DNA of 64,000 bases from Ariolimax columbianus (Eukaryota > Mollusca > Gastropoda > Stylommatophora > Arionidae). Below are positions 1-10,065 of the stretch, piece by piece. The stretch is from the NCBI GenBank assembly GCA_036924085.1, contig JAVGWX010000007.1:73857948-73921947 (forward strand), written 5' to 3'. Numbering within the stretch: the first letter of the stretch is position 1; each line of letters starts with the position of its first letter. A program made the translations under genes and the position numbers. The notes under the pieces were generated by a model that was not told the DNA's origin, did no database searches, and saw only the letters and a list, made by a program, of their open reading frames with translations.

Positions 1-115
1 TTTACATTTCCTAGCTCTAAAAGCTATGTGCATCCAATCTATTCTTAAATGCTTTAATTGTTCCAGCCTAAAACTACTTCATATGGCAATACATTCTAAG
101 CATTCACCACTGTAC
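1..115 (-). mobile_element. CR1-like LINE 3' end (partial, at window edge)
   Basis: Reverse-complement reading gives TIKAFKNRLDAHSF followed by a stop, the typical last residues of CR1-like ORF2. The window edge removes the 3' tail and the 26-bp tandem repeats seen in front of the other units. Confidence 0.75.
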
Positions 116-255
116 AGCTTATGTAGCTTACCAGTGACACTTTTACCGGTACAGTTCTCGCAGCTTAGCTCACTTTAACTTCAACCGATGCACAAAATTG
201 AGAAATGAAATAAAGAAATAAATTTATTCTACCGGGGAATGCCGCCATTGTGGAA

Positions 256-315
256 GGGGGGGGGGGGGGGGGGGGTGGTGGTGGTGGCGAGTGGTGTGGT
301 GAGGAGGGGGGGGGG
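256..315. repeat. G-rich tract (G20, GGT repeats, G10)
   Basis: A run of 20 G is followed by TGG repeats and a second run of 10 G. It can form a G-quadruplex on the plus strand. The first run is longest in this copy. Confidence 0.85.
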
Positions 316-398
316 TGCGGTCCGCAAATCGCCGGAATATCGTCGAGTATTGTAACGCAAAGTGAGAATCAGATTGTGAAGAATACTACTGCTGTTTA

Positions 399-434
399 TT
401 CTTCTTCTTCTTCTTCTTCTTCTTCTTCTTCTTC
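399..434. repeat. (TTC)12 microsatellite = (GAA)n tail of the family N LINE
   Basis: It lies directly downstream of the minus-strand family N element, so on that strand it is the (GAA)n 3' tail. It has 12 units here. Confidence 0.85.
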
Positions 435-499
435 ATCAACCTCTATTTTTTCGAAAAAAGCAGCGGTCATCCTAAGGCTGTCGACACTGCCATAGAGCA

Positions 500-1753
500 T
501 GTCTAGTGTTTGTCACTGGTGATGGCCACATGTGCTTTCTCTGGTCCTCGTATGTCGGCAGTTTTGCAGCATGTGTTCAGCGGTCATTTTCCCGGTGCCA
601 CAAGTGCATTCTTCAGTGCCACCTATCTTCAGTTTATTGAAAAGGTGGTACCTTAGTCTGTTGTGGTCTGTGCGGAGTCTGAAGACCACGACCTGCTCTC
701 TTCTGTCCAACTGGTAATAAGCATCGTTTTTTGTGTAGCCAGTATGTTCTGTTTCCCATTTGGCCATGTATCTGGCTCTAATAAGCCTTTTGGACTCTTT
801 CGTAGGTCAAACTAGAATCTGGTTGTGGTAGTCTTGCACCTTCTTTTGCCAGTCTGTCTGCCTCCTCGTTGCCTTGGAAGTTACAGTGGGATGGAACCCA
901 CTGTACCACTACACTTTTTGGTGCGGACTGCTGGCATAGTTGACAGAGTACTGCTCTTAAATCATTTAGTTCAGTATTTTTCTACTTTTTAGTGCTGTGA
1001 CTACGGCCAGGGCATCTGTAAACATGACTATCTGCCTTTCATTTCGTTTGCCTGTCAGCATTGCTTCTGCTGCATCCCTCAGTGCCTCTGCCTCCGCTCT
1101 GAAATAACATGAGTATTTTCCAGTTGCCACTGACAGTGTTATTTTTTTACCATTTGGTAGGCTCAGGAATACCTCAGCTTACAGACCCGTCGGTGTATGC
1201 ATGGGTCCAGTCCATGCTTGGGTAGTTTTTCGTTATGTACCTCAGGGTTATGTCTCTTCTTTCTGTTTCAGTCTGGCTGTTCTTGTTTCAAATACCTGGT
1301 ATATTTTCTACCACCTCCGGAATGATATGCTGCTTCCAGGTAGGTTTTGCGTACAGAAGGGATGGGCTTTGGTGTTAATGTGTTCATAGTGTCTTCGCTC
1401 ATCTTTGCTTTTACTATTTCTGCAAAGTTTCTCCGCTTTAGTTTCCCATTTCCAAATCTATTTAGTCTCTGATGCATTGGGTGGTCTGTCAGTCTTCTGA
1501 GTTTCTCTGCTTGCTGCTGGGCTCTGCAGTCTCTTCTGTCGGTCATGGATTGCAGATTTCTAATCTTTTCCAGTTCTACAATTGGCGTTGACTTCATGCC
1601 TGCTGTTATAACTCTCATGGCTTGGTTTTGAAGTTTGCTAATTTTATCAAAGTTAGCCTTTGCTGCTGTTGCCCATACCGCAATGTCATACTCGAGAACT
1701 GGTCTCACTCTTCCAGTGTACAGTTTCGTCTGATCCCCAGCTTGTGCCAGCAA
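500..1753 (-). pseudogene. Family N thumb/C-terminal region and RNase H (A)
   Basis: The frame at 1268-1753 carries the post-RT segment (RPVLEYDIAVWATAA). RNase H follows with all four acidic residues readable in shifted frames: YTDGS, RAEAEAL, FTDALAVV and NEEADR-type block, then the C-terminal KWETEHTGYTKNDAYY segment and a CxC...H knuckle-like TEECTCGTGKMTAEH. RNase H would remove template RNA. An extra T near 787-790 breaks the frame in A only. Two compensating 1-bp changes near 505-560 are shared by all minus copies. Confidence 0.85.
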
Positions 1754-2769
1754 GTTTCCTAATGATTGCCATTCTTTGTCTGGCTCTCATTCGGTTTTTC
1801 TCGATCTGACTTTTCCATGTCATGCACCGATCAAATGTGACTCCCAGGTAGTTTTGGTTGCCGTTTGTCCGCAGATATTTGCCGTTAAGACTTATTTTAG
1901 TGTTCTGGGGTTTGTTTGAAAGCGAGAATATCGTACATGTTTTTTCCTCATTTATTTTGACCAGCCATGAGTTCGCCCACTCCTCCAACGATGTTAGGGC
2001 ATGCTGCATCCGATTGCTTGCTATGGTGAGATTTTTTTCAGACGTCCACATAGCCAGATCGTCTGCAAACATGGAGCTGTGGACTCTTCTTGGTAGATTT
2101 TCTGTGATGTTGTTTATATACACCAGGAAAGGTGTTGGTGACAGTACTCCCCTTTGGTGTATTCTCTGCTCAAGTGTCACCTTTTTGCTCATCTGCTATT
2201 GTACTTGAACTATGGTTTTCGAGGTAGTCGCTGATCCATCTGTACATTTTCCCACAAACTTCACTTCTTCGTAGCTTGACTTTAAGTCCCTTTATCCACA
2301 CCTTGTCAAATGCCTTCTCTAAATTCACCCAAACCGCTACTGTGTGGTTTTCTCCTGGTACGCATCATCTATTAACTGGGCTATGAGAGTGATCTGGTCC
2401 TCAGTGGATCTGTGCTGTCTAAAGCCTGCTTGCTGTGGAATTAGTATGTGTTTTTCTTCCAGATGCCACATCAGTCTGGTGTTTATCATACGTTCCATCA
2501 GTTTACCTACACAGCTCAGTAGACTGATAGGTCTGTATCCATTAGGTACTGGTATAAGTACAGCGTCTTTTCATGTCTGAGGTACAATTCCCCTTTTCCA
2601 GCTTTGGTTCAGGACTTATAGTAACTTCCTCTTTGCTGTTTGGCCCAACTTCATCAGCAATTCGTGTTACCCCATCTTTTCCGGGCGATTTCTGTTTCTT
2701 TAGAGTTCTCATGGCCTCTTCCTTTTCATTTATTGTTAGTATTGCCATCATGTGCTCCTCTGGTGCCAT
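1686..2769 (-). pseudogene. Family N reverse transcriptase (A)
   Basis: Reading 5' to 3' on the minus strand: LKKQKSPGKDGVT (start of the RT domain), the YRPISLLS block, AGFRQHRSTEDQ, motif A as VWVNLEKAFDKVW, motif B region RGVLSPTPF, motif C as FADDLAMW (near 2047-2073) and thumb block NYLGVTFDRCMTW. Non-LTR RTs normally have Asp in motif A (xDLxKAFD); here the codon at 2323-2325 is AAT (Asn), in all four copies. Frames shift near 2335 and a stop falls before the motif B region. A also lacks 27 bp just ahead of the YRPISLLS block. Confidence 0.87.
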
Positions 2770-2862
2770 ATTGATGTAGTCGTGGCTCTTTTGTTCTTCA
2801 CTATTGTCTGTGAGCCTGTCTGTAGGGACATCAATGTAGTTTGCTCTGGCATAGTGTTCGTT

Positions 2863-3964
2863 CTATAAAGGCGTTTGCTGCTTTTTTTTCCCAGTAAGCA
2901 TGTTGTTGTCTCCATGCTTGATGGTAATTTGTTCATTTGATGGTGTTTCGTCATTCATGGCTCTGACTAACTTCCATAGTTTGTTCTCTTCTTTATCTAA
3001 ATTGAGGCTTTCTGTTTTATTTTTCCAGCTGTCTCTTGTTATATGGTTTAGTGTTCTTTTGTATTTCGCCGTGATAGCCTTGAGGGCGATATTTGCCTCC
3101 ATAGATTGTTCTCTCTCTGCCATGTTCCTAGCATTTGAGACTTCGTCTTCCGCTTTCTAAAATTCATCATTCCAATATGGCTTGTAGTTTTTCCTTGCCC
3201 CTCTTGGGATGGTTTCGGTGGCTGCTTGCATTATTGCTTTGCTTAGGCTTTCCACCATAGGTTTTATATTGTTATTCCATGTGTTGATGGTTTCACATAG
3301 CCGATCTGTCAGAATTGCAAATCTGTCCCAGTCGGCTCGTTTATAGTTCCAACGTAGGAGCGCTTTTATTTCCCGTGGGCCTACTTCCAAATCAATTTCT
3401 AGCCTAATTGGCCTTTTGTCGCTACCTGCCAATTGGTTGAGCGACCTGGCCGTCTATGTGGTGAATATCAACCGTGTAAAAGGCCAAGTCTAGAGTAGAG
3501 GTGGAGGTGGTATGCCATGTTCTAGAATAGAAGATAGGGCTGTCCTCCAGCCTATTGAAAAGATAGAGATTTGTGTCTATCTCCCAGTCTTCCACTTCAT
3601 CGCCTCTTTTGTCTGTGTCCGAATATCCCCATCTCTCCGAGTGGCTGTTGAAGTCTCCAACTACTAGGCAGCTGGAGTTCTTGATTTCCATACTCGAGAG
3701 CGACAGGTCTTTGTTGGGTGGTCCATACAGGTTGAAGATGCGGATCTTCGTTTCTTGTGTCATTATGTCGAGTCCTACAATTTCTGCTTGTCCAGTGTGA
3801 TTGACAGCTACCGCGCTCCTCGGTATGCAGTTATGTGTTAGTATCAGAACCCTTCCTTTGTCAAGACTGTAACATGTTAAAGCAACTGCATTGTGAATAC
3901 TGACCCACTGAGATGAACCCACACATACACACTTTTGTGAGAGTCTTGAAGAACTCCCCACCAC
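2863..3964 (-). pseudogene. Family N endonuclease and linker region (A)
   Basis: The minus strand encodes the back half of an exonuclease-endonuclease-phosphatase domain that nicks target DNA to prime reverse transcription. IRIFNLYGPP is followed by the catalytic block GDFNSHSERWGY and the final TLDLAF motif. The N-terminal part of the domain, with its first metal ligands, is not readable. Linker segments at 3157-3432 and 2863-3123 (EENKLWKLVRAMND) lead toward the RT in a different frame. Copy A has an extra 6 bp (two residues, ST) near 3500 that B-D lack. Confidence 0.85.
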
Positions 3965-4025
3965 AGTAGACTTTGTCCATAGAACTGGCCTTTACGTGTA
4001 GACTTAATACAATTGTCGGTGAGCT

Positions 4026-4202
4026 AGAAAAAGAAGGAAAAGAAGAAGAAAGAGAAGAAGAAGTAAAGAATGAAGAAGAAAATCGAGAAGAAGGAGTAGA
4101 AGAAGAAGAGGAATAAGAATAAGAAGAAGAAAAAGAAGAAGAAGAAAAAGAAGAAGAAGAAGAAGAGAAAGAAGAAAAAAAAGAAGAGAAAGAAAAAGAA
4201 GA
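4026..4202. repeat. GAA-rich polypurine tract (A)
   Basis: About 177 bp of GAA/GAAA purines with rare T, upstream of the endonuclease. Long poly-Phe or Arg/Lys frames here are artefacts of the repeat. It may be the (GAA)n tail of a plus-strand LINE that was lost. Confidence 0.85.
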
Positions 4203-4541
4203 TAAACATGAGTAAATAGTACTACCTGATATTGCCAGAAGAAGATTTTAATGTTTAAATGAAGTATATCGTTAAAAAGCAACTAATCTGATTGGCAAAC
4301 ATCAGGCCAGTCTCTAAACCCTGATCTATGGGTGAGAGAGCTAGAGTGTGTACGCCAAACACGCCAGGAGGTTGAATCATTTCTACATGACACATACTCC
4401 AAATTGGCTACAAGACCACATCACAAATAACCATACTCTTTTCATTACTACTACACTATTCATACACTTTTGTAGAAAGTTAAAGTGAGATAGACTGGCC
4501 AAGTTTCTCGAAAGTCAAGTGAAAGGTTCCAAAAGAAACTT
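4203..4541. other. Unassigned spacer (A)
   Basis: 339 bp with no recognised gene or repeat. The end of this stretch (GAAACTT) is the exact point where the short and long forms of the unit diverge. Counterparts: 16271-16608, 38330-38668, 60479-60816. Confidence 0.6.
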
Positions 4542-4704
4542 GTCTGCTTGGAATGCATTGCCAGGGGCGGTGGTAGAGGCAGGGACAGTTAATGCGTTTA
4601 AGAATAAACTGGATGCGCATAGATTTTAGAGCAAGGTGATGTAAATGTAACTGGTTGTATACAGACTCTGCAGGGTCTTCTAAACCAGTATAAAGACGTT
4701 AAGT
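4542..4704 (+). mobile_element. CR1-like LINE 3' end (short form, A)
   Basis: Plus-strand reading gives AWNALPGAVVEAGTVNAF and then NKLDAHRF and a stop. The UTR follows, then the terminal hairpin and GTTAAG tail. It abuts the middle of another CR1 copy at AAGAAGACAG. It stands in place of 2079 bp in B. Confidence 0.82.
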
Positions 4705-5489
4705 TAAGAAGACAGCGATTGGCATAAATAAGGAGTACTCTGAGTGGTGTGAAGTAAAAAATGGAACAAAATTACAGAATTGCGAGAACAATAATAGAAT
4801 GATAGATAACGAAAGAGACATAGGGGTAATAATAGAGCATACAGGTAAGGTGAGTGAGCAAGTCCAGGTAGCAGTGAATAAGTCAAATGCAACGTTAGGT
4901 ATGATAAAAAAAAAGAAATATTAAACATAGGAGTAATGAGATGATTGACACACTGTATAAAGCATTAGTTAGACCTAGATCGGAGTACTGTGTACAGGTG
5001 TGGAGTACTTGTCGTAGAAGAGCTATAAATATGCTGGAAAGGATACAAAGAATAGCGACAAAACTGATAGTGGGATTCCAGAATTACAGTTACGATGAAA
5101 GACTCAGAAAAACCGGCCGTTAATGTCTAGAAAAGAGACGAATTAAACGTGACTAAATCTAAGTTGATAAGATAATCACAGCAAAAGTTAAATTGGACTA
5201 TAACAAGTTTTTCAAAATACAACCACCAGCGAGAACAAGAGGACACAGATACAAATTAACTAACGAAAGGTCCAAATTGGACACAGAACATTTTTAAAAA
5301 TTCAGACAGTGGTGAATGCTTGGAATGCTTTGCCCCAGGAAATAGTGCAGGCAGAGACAGTTAATGCATTTAAGAATAAATATGATGTACATAGTTATTA
5401 GAGCAGGGTAATGCAAATGGGACTGGTTGTCTACAGACTCTGATGAGTTTTCTAAACCAATATAAAAACGTTATGTTAAGTTAAGTTAT
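4705..5489 (+). pseudogene. CR1-like LINE, internal-to-3' part (A)
   Basis: Starts within the RT at the GINKEYSEWCEVKNG stretch and continues with DIGVIIEHTGKVSEQ, ALVRPRSEYCVQVWS, ERIQRIATKLIVGF, the RTRGHRYKL block, the AWNALPQEIVQAETVNAF block and the terminal stop. The UTR, hairpin and GTTAAG tail follow. RT motifs B and C (PQGS and YxDD) are missing between CEVKNG and the thumb. Several stops and frame changes are present. Confidence 0.85.
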
Positions 5490-5499
5490 GCCGTGTTTG

Positions 5500-5645
5500 T
5501 TAGCTTACTCAGTTCGTTTTATGATTGTGCTAACTTTTTGTTTCACCGCTTCACATTGTTCTTTGTAGGACAATGTGCGATCCATTGTAATTCCTAGGTA
5601 CTTAGGTGTATCTATATGTTTAAGTTTATGCCCCTGCCAACTAAT
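5500..5645 (-). mobile_element. RT thumb fragment of another LINE (A)
   Basis: The minus strand reads GHKLKHID then PKYLGITMDRTLSYKE and AVKQKVSTIIKRTE. This is the conserved YLG block just after the RT palm in Jockey/I-type elements. Both ends are cut, by the CR1 tail on one side and the family N derivative on the other. Confidence 0.75.
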
Positions 5646-5647
5646 CT

Positions 5648-6205
5648 TTCAATAGAGAATATATTAAGAAGAGTCCACAGCTCCATGTTTGCAGACGATC
5701 TGGCTTTGTGGACCACGGAAGAAAATCGGATGCAGCAGGCCCTAACATCGCTGGAGTAGTGGACGATGAGACAGACAGACTGGCTAAAGAAGGTGCAAGG
5801 TTACCACAACCAGATTCTAGTGTGAGTGTGACCTACGAAGAGTTCAGATACAAGGCCAAATGGGAAACAGAGCATACTGGCTACACAAAAAATGATGCCT
5901 ACTACCAGTTGAACAGAAGAGAGCAGGTCGTGGTCTTCAGACTCCGCACAGGCCACAACAGACTGAGGTACCATCTATTCAATAAACTGAAGAAAGGTGG
6001 TACTGACGAATGCACCTGTGGTACAGGGAAAATGACCGCGGAACATCCGCTGCAAAATTGTCCGACATACGAGAATCAGAGAAAGCACATGTATCCATCA
6101 CCAGTGGAAACACTAGACAAGCTCTATGGCAGTGTCGACAGCCTCAAGATGACAGCTGCCTTCTTCGAAAAAATTCAAGTTGACGTCTGACAGCGTACGA
6201 AGAAG
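5648..6205 (+). pseudogene. Family N deletion derivative: RT FADD box fused to RNase H end (A)
   Basis: The plus strand reads RRVHSSMFADDLALW and NRMQQALTSLE, then jumps to ETDRLAKEGARLPQPDSS and on through the RNase H C-terminus to KIQVDV and a TGA, followed by a short GAA tail. About 870 bp (RT thumb to most of RNase H) are missing. An ORF at 5708-6190 (160 codons) starts out of the FADD frame and is not expected to make a working protein. It lies in inverted orientation to the long family N copy at 436-4020. Confidence 0.87.
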
Positions 6206-6210
6206 AAGAT

Positions 6211-8954
6211 TTACCTCGAATTGTTTTTAACACCTGCACAAATTAACAGTCATCTAACAATATTCATATTTCTGTTGTTCATCATCTCTCTCTTTCTCTC
6301 TCTCTCTACTTTGGTCTTCTTGTTTCTCTGTACTCTCAGCAATCAATGCTGACTACCAACTAATGTGTGACAAATATGAACTGCTGTGATCATATAAGAC
6401 ATTCCAATGTACCCCGCCCACTACCAGTTAAAGGCCAACACAAAATACAGAAGGGATTGAAGCTCACGTGCAAAAACATGCATTTAGAACGTGCCAACCG
6501 TAGCGACAATCCGCCCAAGAAACTGTTCATTATGTCAAGGAAAGAATGTCAGAATACAAACACAGCCAACTTGCTGTTTACATTCATGGATACATCGAGT
6601 AATACAAATATACTGTAGTCGGGGATGCTGTGGTAGAAACTTCTCTATACGAGGTTTTAGCTTTTATCAGATGGGGATAGCCAGTTCCCTTCCTCGAAGT
6701 CTTGGCTTACAATATCACTGATATATAAATTTATTGTTATTACCGCTAGGGATGAGGTACTAGAATCTTCATTGTTCTGATACACACACGAATCCATGAA
6801 CTGGTCAATACGACATGATACCGCACAAAGGACAACGGTCTGTGGTAGAAAAGGGCAAGTCTTTCAAGAATCCAGAAATTGAAACCTCTAATCAAACCAA
6901 AAACTTCAGGTTTTGTGAAAACCAATTCCTGTTCCTCTATCATTTCTCCTAACAGTAAATCTGGTACTCGTTTACAGCTGGGTTGGCTGGAACAAGTTGC
7001 AGCCGGAAAGAAGCAGCCACTCTACCAACGTTGTATCCTACGCTCTACATGTACATATAGTGTGGTCTTATGTTTCCTCTAATAACATGTCTTAATGGTA
7101 ATCACACATTTTCTTCTGCTTATCTCACGGAATAATCATTCCTTCATGGTTTTATGCTTAAACATCTATCTAATTGTTCTATTATAGGTCAATGGCCAAT
7201 GTTTTGTTATTATTATTGTCATGATTATTATCATCAACATCCTCATCATCTTCTATCAACTTGTGTCATTAGAAGGCGTGGAAGGGCGTGTAGTTTTATG
7301 TCGTGTGCCATCTTCGTCGCGGATGTTGTTGACATCCAGTTTTTCTTTAAACATAGCGAGGGACATAACCAAACAAATACAAAAAATATATAATTAAGAG
7401 TTATCCCATCATAAAAAATTTGCGTGAGAGGTTCTGGATTGGGCGTCTCCCCTCTTTATCCAGGTTACAAACCTTAGAACGAGTGAGCTATGGCCCTACA
7501 CCAGAACCACATGGACGTGTACATTGGCATCTGTATACTGAAGGCGATAGGTGTTAATTATCCACCCGACCAAATTTCTCACGCTTGTTGTCGTCCTCGT
7601 GCACGACATATGGGGAGGAACAGCTCGCGACCCCGGGCGCTCGTCGGCGACGATTGTGACAGCAAAGCCGTGCTTATCACAAGAGCTGAACCTTGAACCT
7701 TGACCGGCGTCGAAGTCATGGAGCGAACTAGACAAGTAACTGGCAGAAGACAACACTGGCTGCTCCTGTAGCTGTTAATAGTAAGGTTAGAGTTAGCATA
7801 TATGCTGATGCCTGTTTAAGTTAGCTCTGTTGTGGTGACAGCGACTCGCATGTTGTTTTTAAAATGAATTTAATAATATTCATAAAATGCAAATAAATGT
7901 TAAAAATTTCCGAAAGGTAAATTTCGAATGGTATGCTCCATTATACGCACCCTTAACTATTATAAGTATTTGCTTTATTTTCATGTAATTATTAAATGAT
8001 TTATATTATTGTAGTGCATTTATTACATCCCTTTCTTTTGAATACATTGCCCTTATGACGAAGTAATCATTGTCCGTGTAAATACAGTTCACTACTAGGC
8101 CGTGAAACTGTTATCTAGCTAATCGAAGATCATGTGCTGAAAGTTGTTTATGGTTAAGCGTGCTTATATTCCGTGTGTGCTACTTTTAAATTGTTCAAGC
8201 TTGGATATGTAAAAGCAAATGTATGTAGACTTTTATGTTATAAGTTTCTCTAACATACCATCTACAGATTGTTAATCTCATTGTAAATATCCAAATTTTA
8301 AACTGTACATTTTTTAGAACAGGACACCCATTACCATCATTTTAATAACACTAGCCATATGGAATCTTGCATGTTTACTGCTGGCTGAATATATGTAAAA
8401 ATAATATTCATAATGGGGCATAAGAAATACGTAAACATTAAATTGAACCTTATTCCATTGTGTGTTTGTTTCTTGTTTATTTCTTTATTTCACAAGACGC
8501 ATAAGTTGCCATATTAACAAATGTAAACAAACAGATATTAAAGTACACATTCCTAAAGCCCAGGTATTGATAAAATTGCTCTTTGCTGTCACTCTGTGTA
8601 TTTATGGTATATTCGAATACTGACACTATTAACATACACCAAATTAAAAGCATGGTAGTAATACATATCTTATTATTTTAAACATACATTTTTGTACGAA
8701 TGCACATATTTCTTTACGTTTGTGTGTGCGTGTGTGTACAACTGTGTAAAACCCTACAGTATTGACAGATTTCCAAAACTACTTATTACGTACTGTTCCT
8801 ACTGGCATTATAAATGCAGCTCAAGAATAGATTGCAAAACACCTTCGATTGATTCTGTTGTTGTTGATTCATCCATTAAGCAAATACATACACAGTAGGC
8901 GTTTAGCTTGTTTGAAAAGGCCAGTCTTTGCAAACCGTCGAAGGGTTTGAGAGT
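6211..8954. other. Unassigned AT-rich region (A)
   Basis: 2.7 kb without a recognised gene. It holds a CT-rich run near 6285-6310, an ATT/ATC-rich stretch at about 7204-7256 that could be the (GAT)n tail of a lost minus-strand LINE, a GC-richer patch at 7590-7700 and a TG run near 8718-8738. Short ORFs of 60-86 codons on both strands show no family resemblance. Counterparts: 20193-22937, 42428-45154, 62486-64000. Confidence 0.55.
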
Positions 8955-9067
8955 TGATAATGCTATTGTGGTTAACATGTGGGTAGTAAGATTATATGTA
9001 CAAACGTAAATATTGCTGTATCACTGTGTGTGTTAACATATGGATAGCAAGATACTGTGTAGAAGAT

Positions 9068-9700
9068 TAAAGCTTGGTGTCAGTCTGTTAATATGTTGAT
9101 AGTGAGAAACTATGTAGGACATTAAAGCTCTGCGTTAGACTGCTAACAAGCTTGCGGTTGGTGTGCTAACATGTAAATAGTAACATATCATGAAGAAGAT
9201 TAAAGCTTGGTGTCAATCTGCTAAAATGTTGATAGTGAGATACTATGTAGGACATCGAAGCTCTGCGTTAGACTAATAACAAGCTTACGGTTGGTATGCT
9301 AACATGTAAATAGTAAAATATAATGTAGAAGATTAAAGATTGGTGTCAATCTGCTAATATGTTGATAGTGAGATACTATGTAGGACATCGAAGCTCTGCG
9401 TTAGACTAATAACAAGCTTGTGGTTGGTGTGCTAACATGTTAATAGTAAAATATCATGTAGAAGATTAAAGATTGGTGTCAATCTGCTAATATGTTGATA
9501 GTGAGATACTGTGTAGGACATCAAAGCTCTGCGTTAGACTGCTAACAAGCTTGTGGTTGGTGTGCTAACATGTGAATAGCAAAATATCATGTAGAAAATT
9601 AAAGCTTGGTGTCAATCTGCTAATATGTTGATAGTGAGATACTATGTAGGACATTAAAGCTGAGTGTTAGTCTACTAACATGTGGATAGTAAGATATATT
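9068..9700. repeat. 133-bp higher-order repeat in minisatellite (A)
   Basis: Five phases of TAAAGCTTGG/TAAAGATTGG occur at exact 133-bp spacing. Each unit combines two to three basic monomers and includes an AACAAGCTTG block not seen elsewhere in the array. Confidence 0.88.
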
Positions 9701-9910
9701 CAAGACAGTAAATCTCCAAGTTGGTTTGCATCTGTTGATTTGTAAATAGTAAGACCTTATGTAAGAGATTTAAGCTCAGTATCTGACTCCTAACATGTGG
9801 ATAGTAAGATAATATGTACACCATTAAATCTTAGTGTCTATCTGTTAATATGTAGATAAAGAGATAATATGTAGGATATTAAAACTCAATTTTAGTCCTC
9901 TAGCGTGCAA

Positions 9911-10065
9911 ACATTCTTTATTCTTCTTTGCGTTCAGGATCCTTTGGTCATCTGCAAGCCAGTAATCATGATGCAGTCCATAATCTTTACCAGGAGATAG
10001 TGGCTGCACCATAGCTTTTGCCTCAGCTCTGCATTCTATGGTATCTCATTTCACTAAAACACTGA
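9911..10065 (-). other. ~155-bp non-satellite insert in minisatellite (A)
   Basis: A block with no 55-bp periodicity. On the minus strand it ends with AAGAAGAATAAAG, like the GAA-type tail of local LINEs, so it may be a 5'-truncated LINE. No protein motif was recognised with confidence. Confidence 0.5.

Larger units (their letters stand above)
436..4020 (-). mobile_element. Family N LINE (I/Nimb/Jockey-like, RNase H-bearing), dead copy in A
   Basis: About 3.6 kb on the minus strand reads, in 5' to 3' order, apurinic-type endonuclease, linker, reverse transcriptase (FADD box), thumb/C-terminal region and RNase H, then a (GAA)n tail. This order and the RNase H are typical of the I superfamily of non-LTR retrotransposons, including Nimb-like elements of molluscs; exact clade is not resolved by eye. 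No separate ORF1 is seen. The reading frame is broken at several places. The 5' limit is uncertain and is placed at the GAA-rich tract. Confidence 0.85.

Noticed and set aside
250..495. Open frames with Gly and Ser runs
   Set aside because: They are translations of the poly-G and (TTC)n tracts and change length with the microsatellites in each copy.
1858..2208. 116-codon plus-strand frame present in all units
   Set aside because: It is the antisense shadow of the family N RT and has no recognised similarity.
4024..4282. Phe/Leu-rich frames that look like membrane proteins
   Set aside because: They come entirely from the minus strand of the GAA-rich tract.
4500..4640. Long in-frame fusion of the spacer to the CR1 C-terminus in A and D
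   Set aside because: The spacer part is also present in B and C without CR1 and lacks the usual CR1 residues, so the open frame across the junction looks accidental.
7440..7500. Second tRNA-like SINE (TAGCTCACTCG on the minus strand)
   Set aside because: No convincing B box at the right distance and no A-rich tail.
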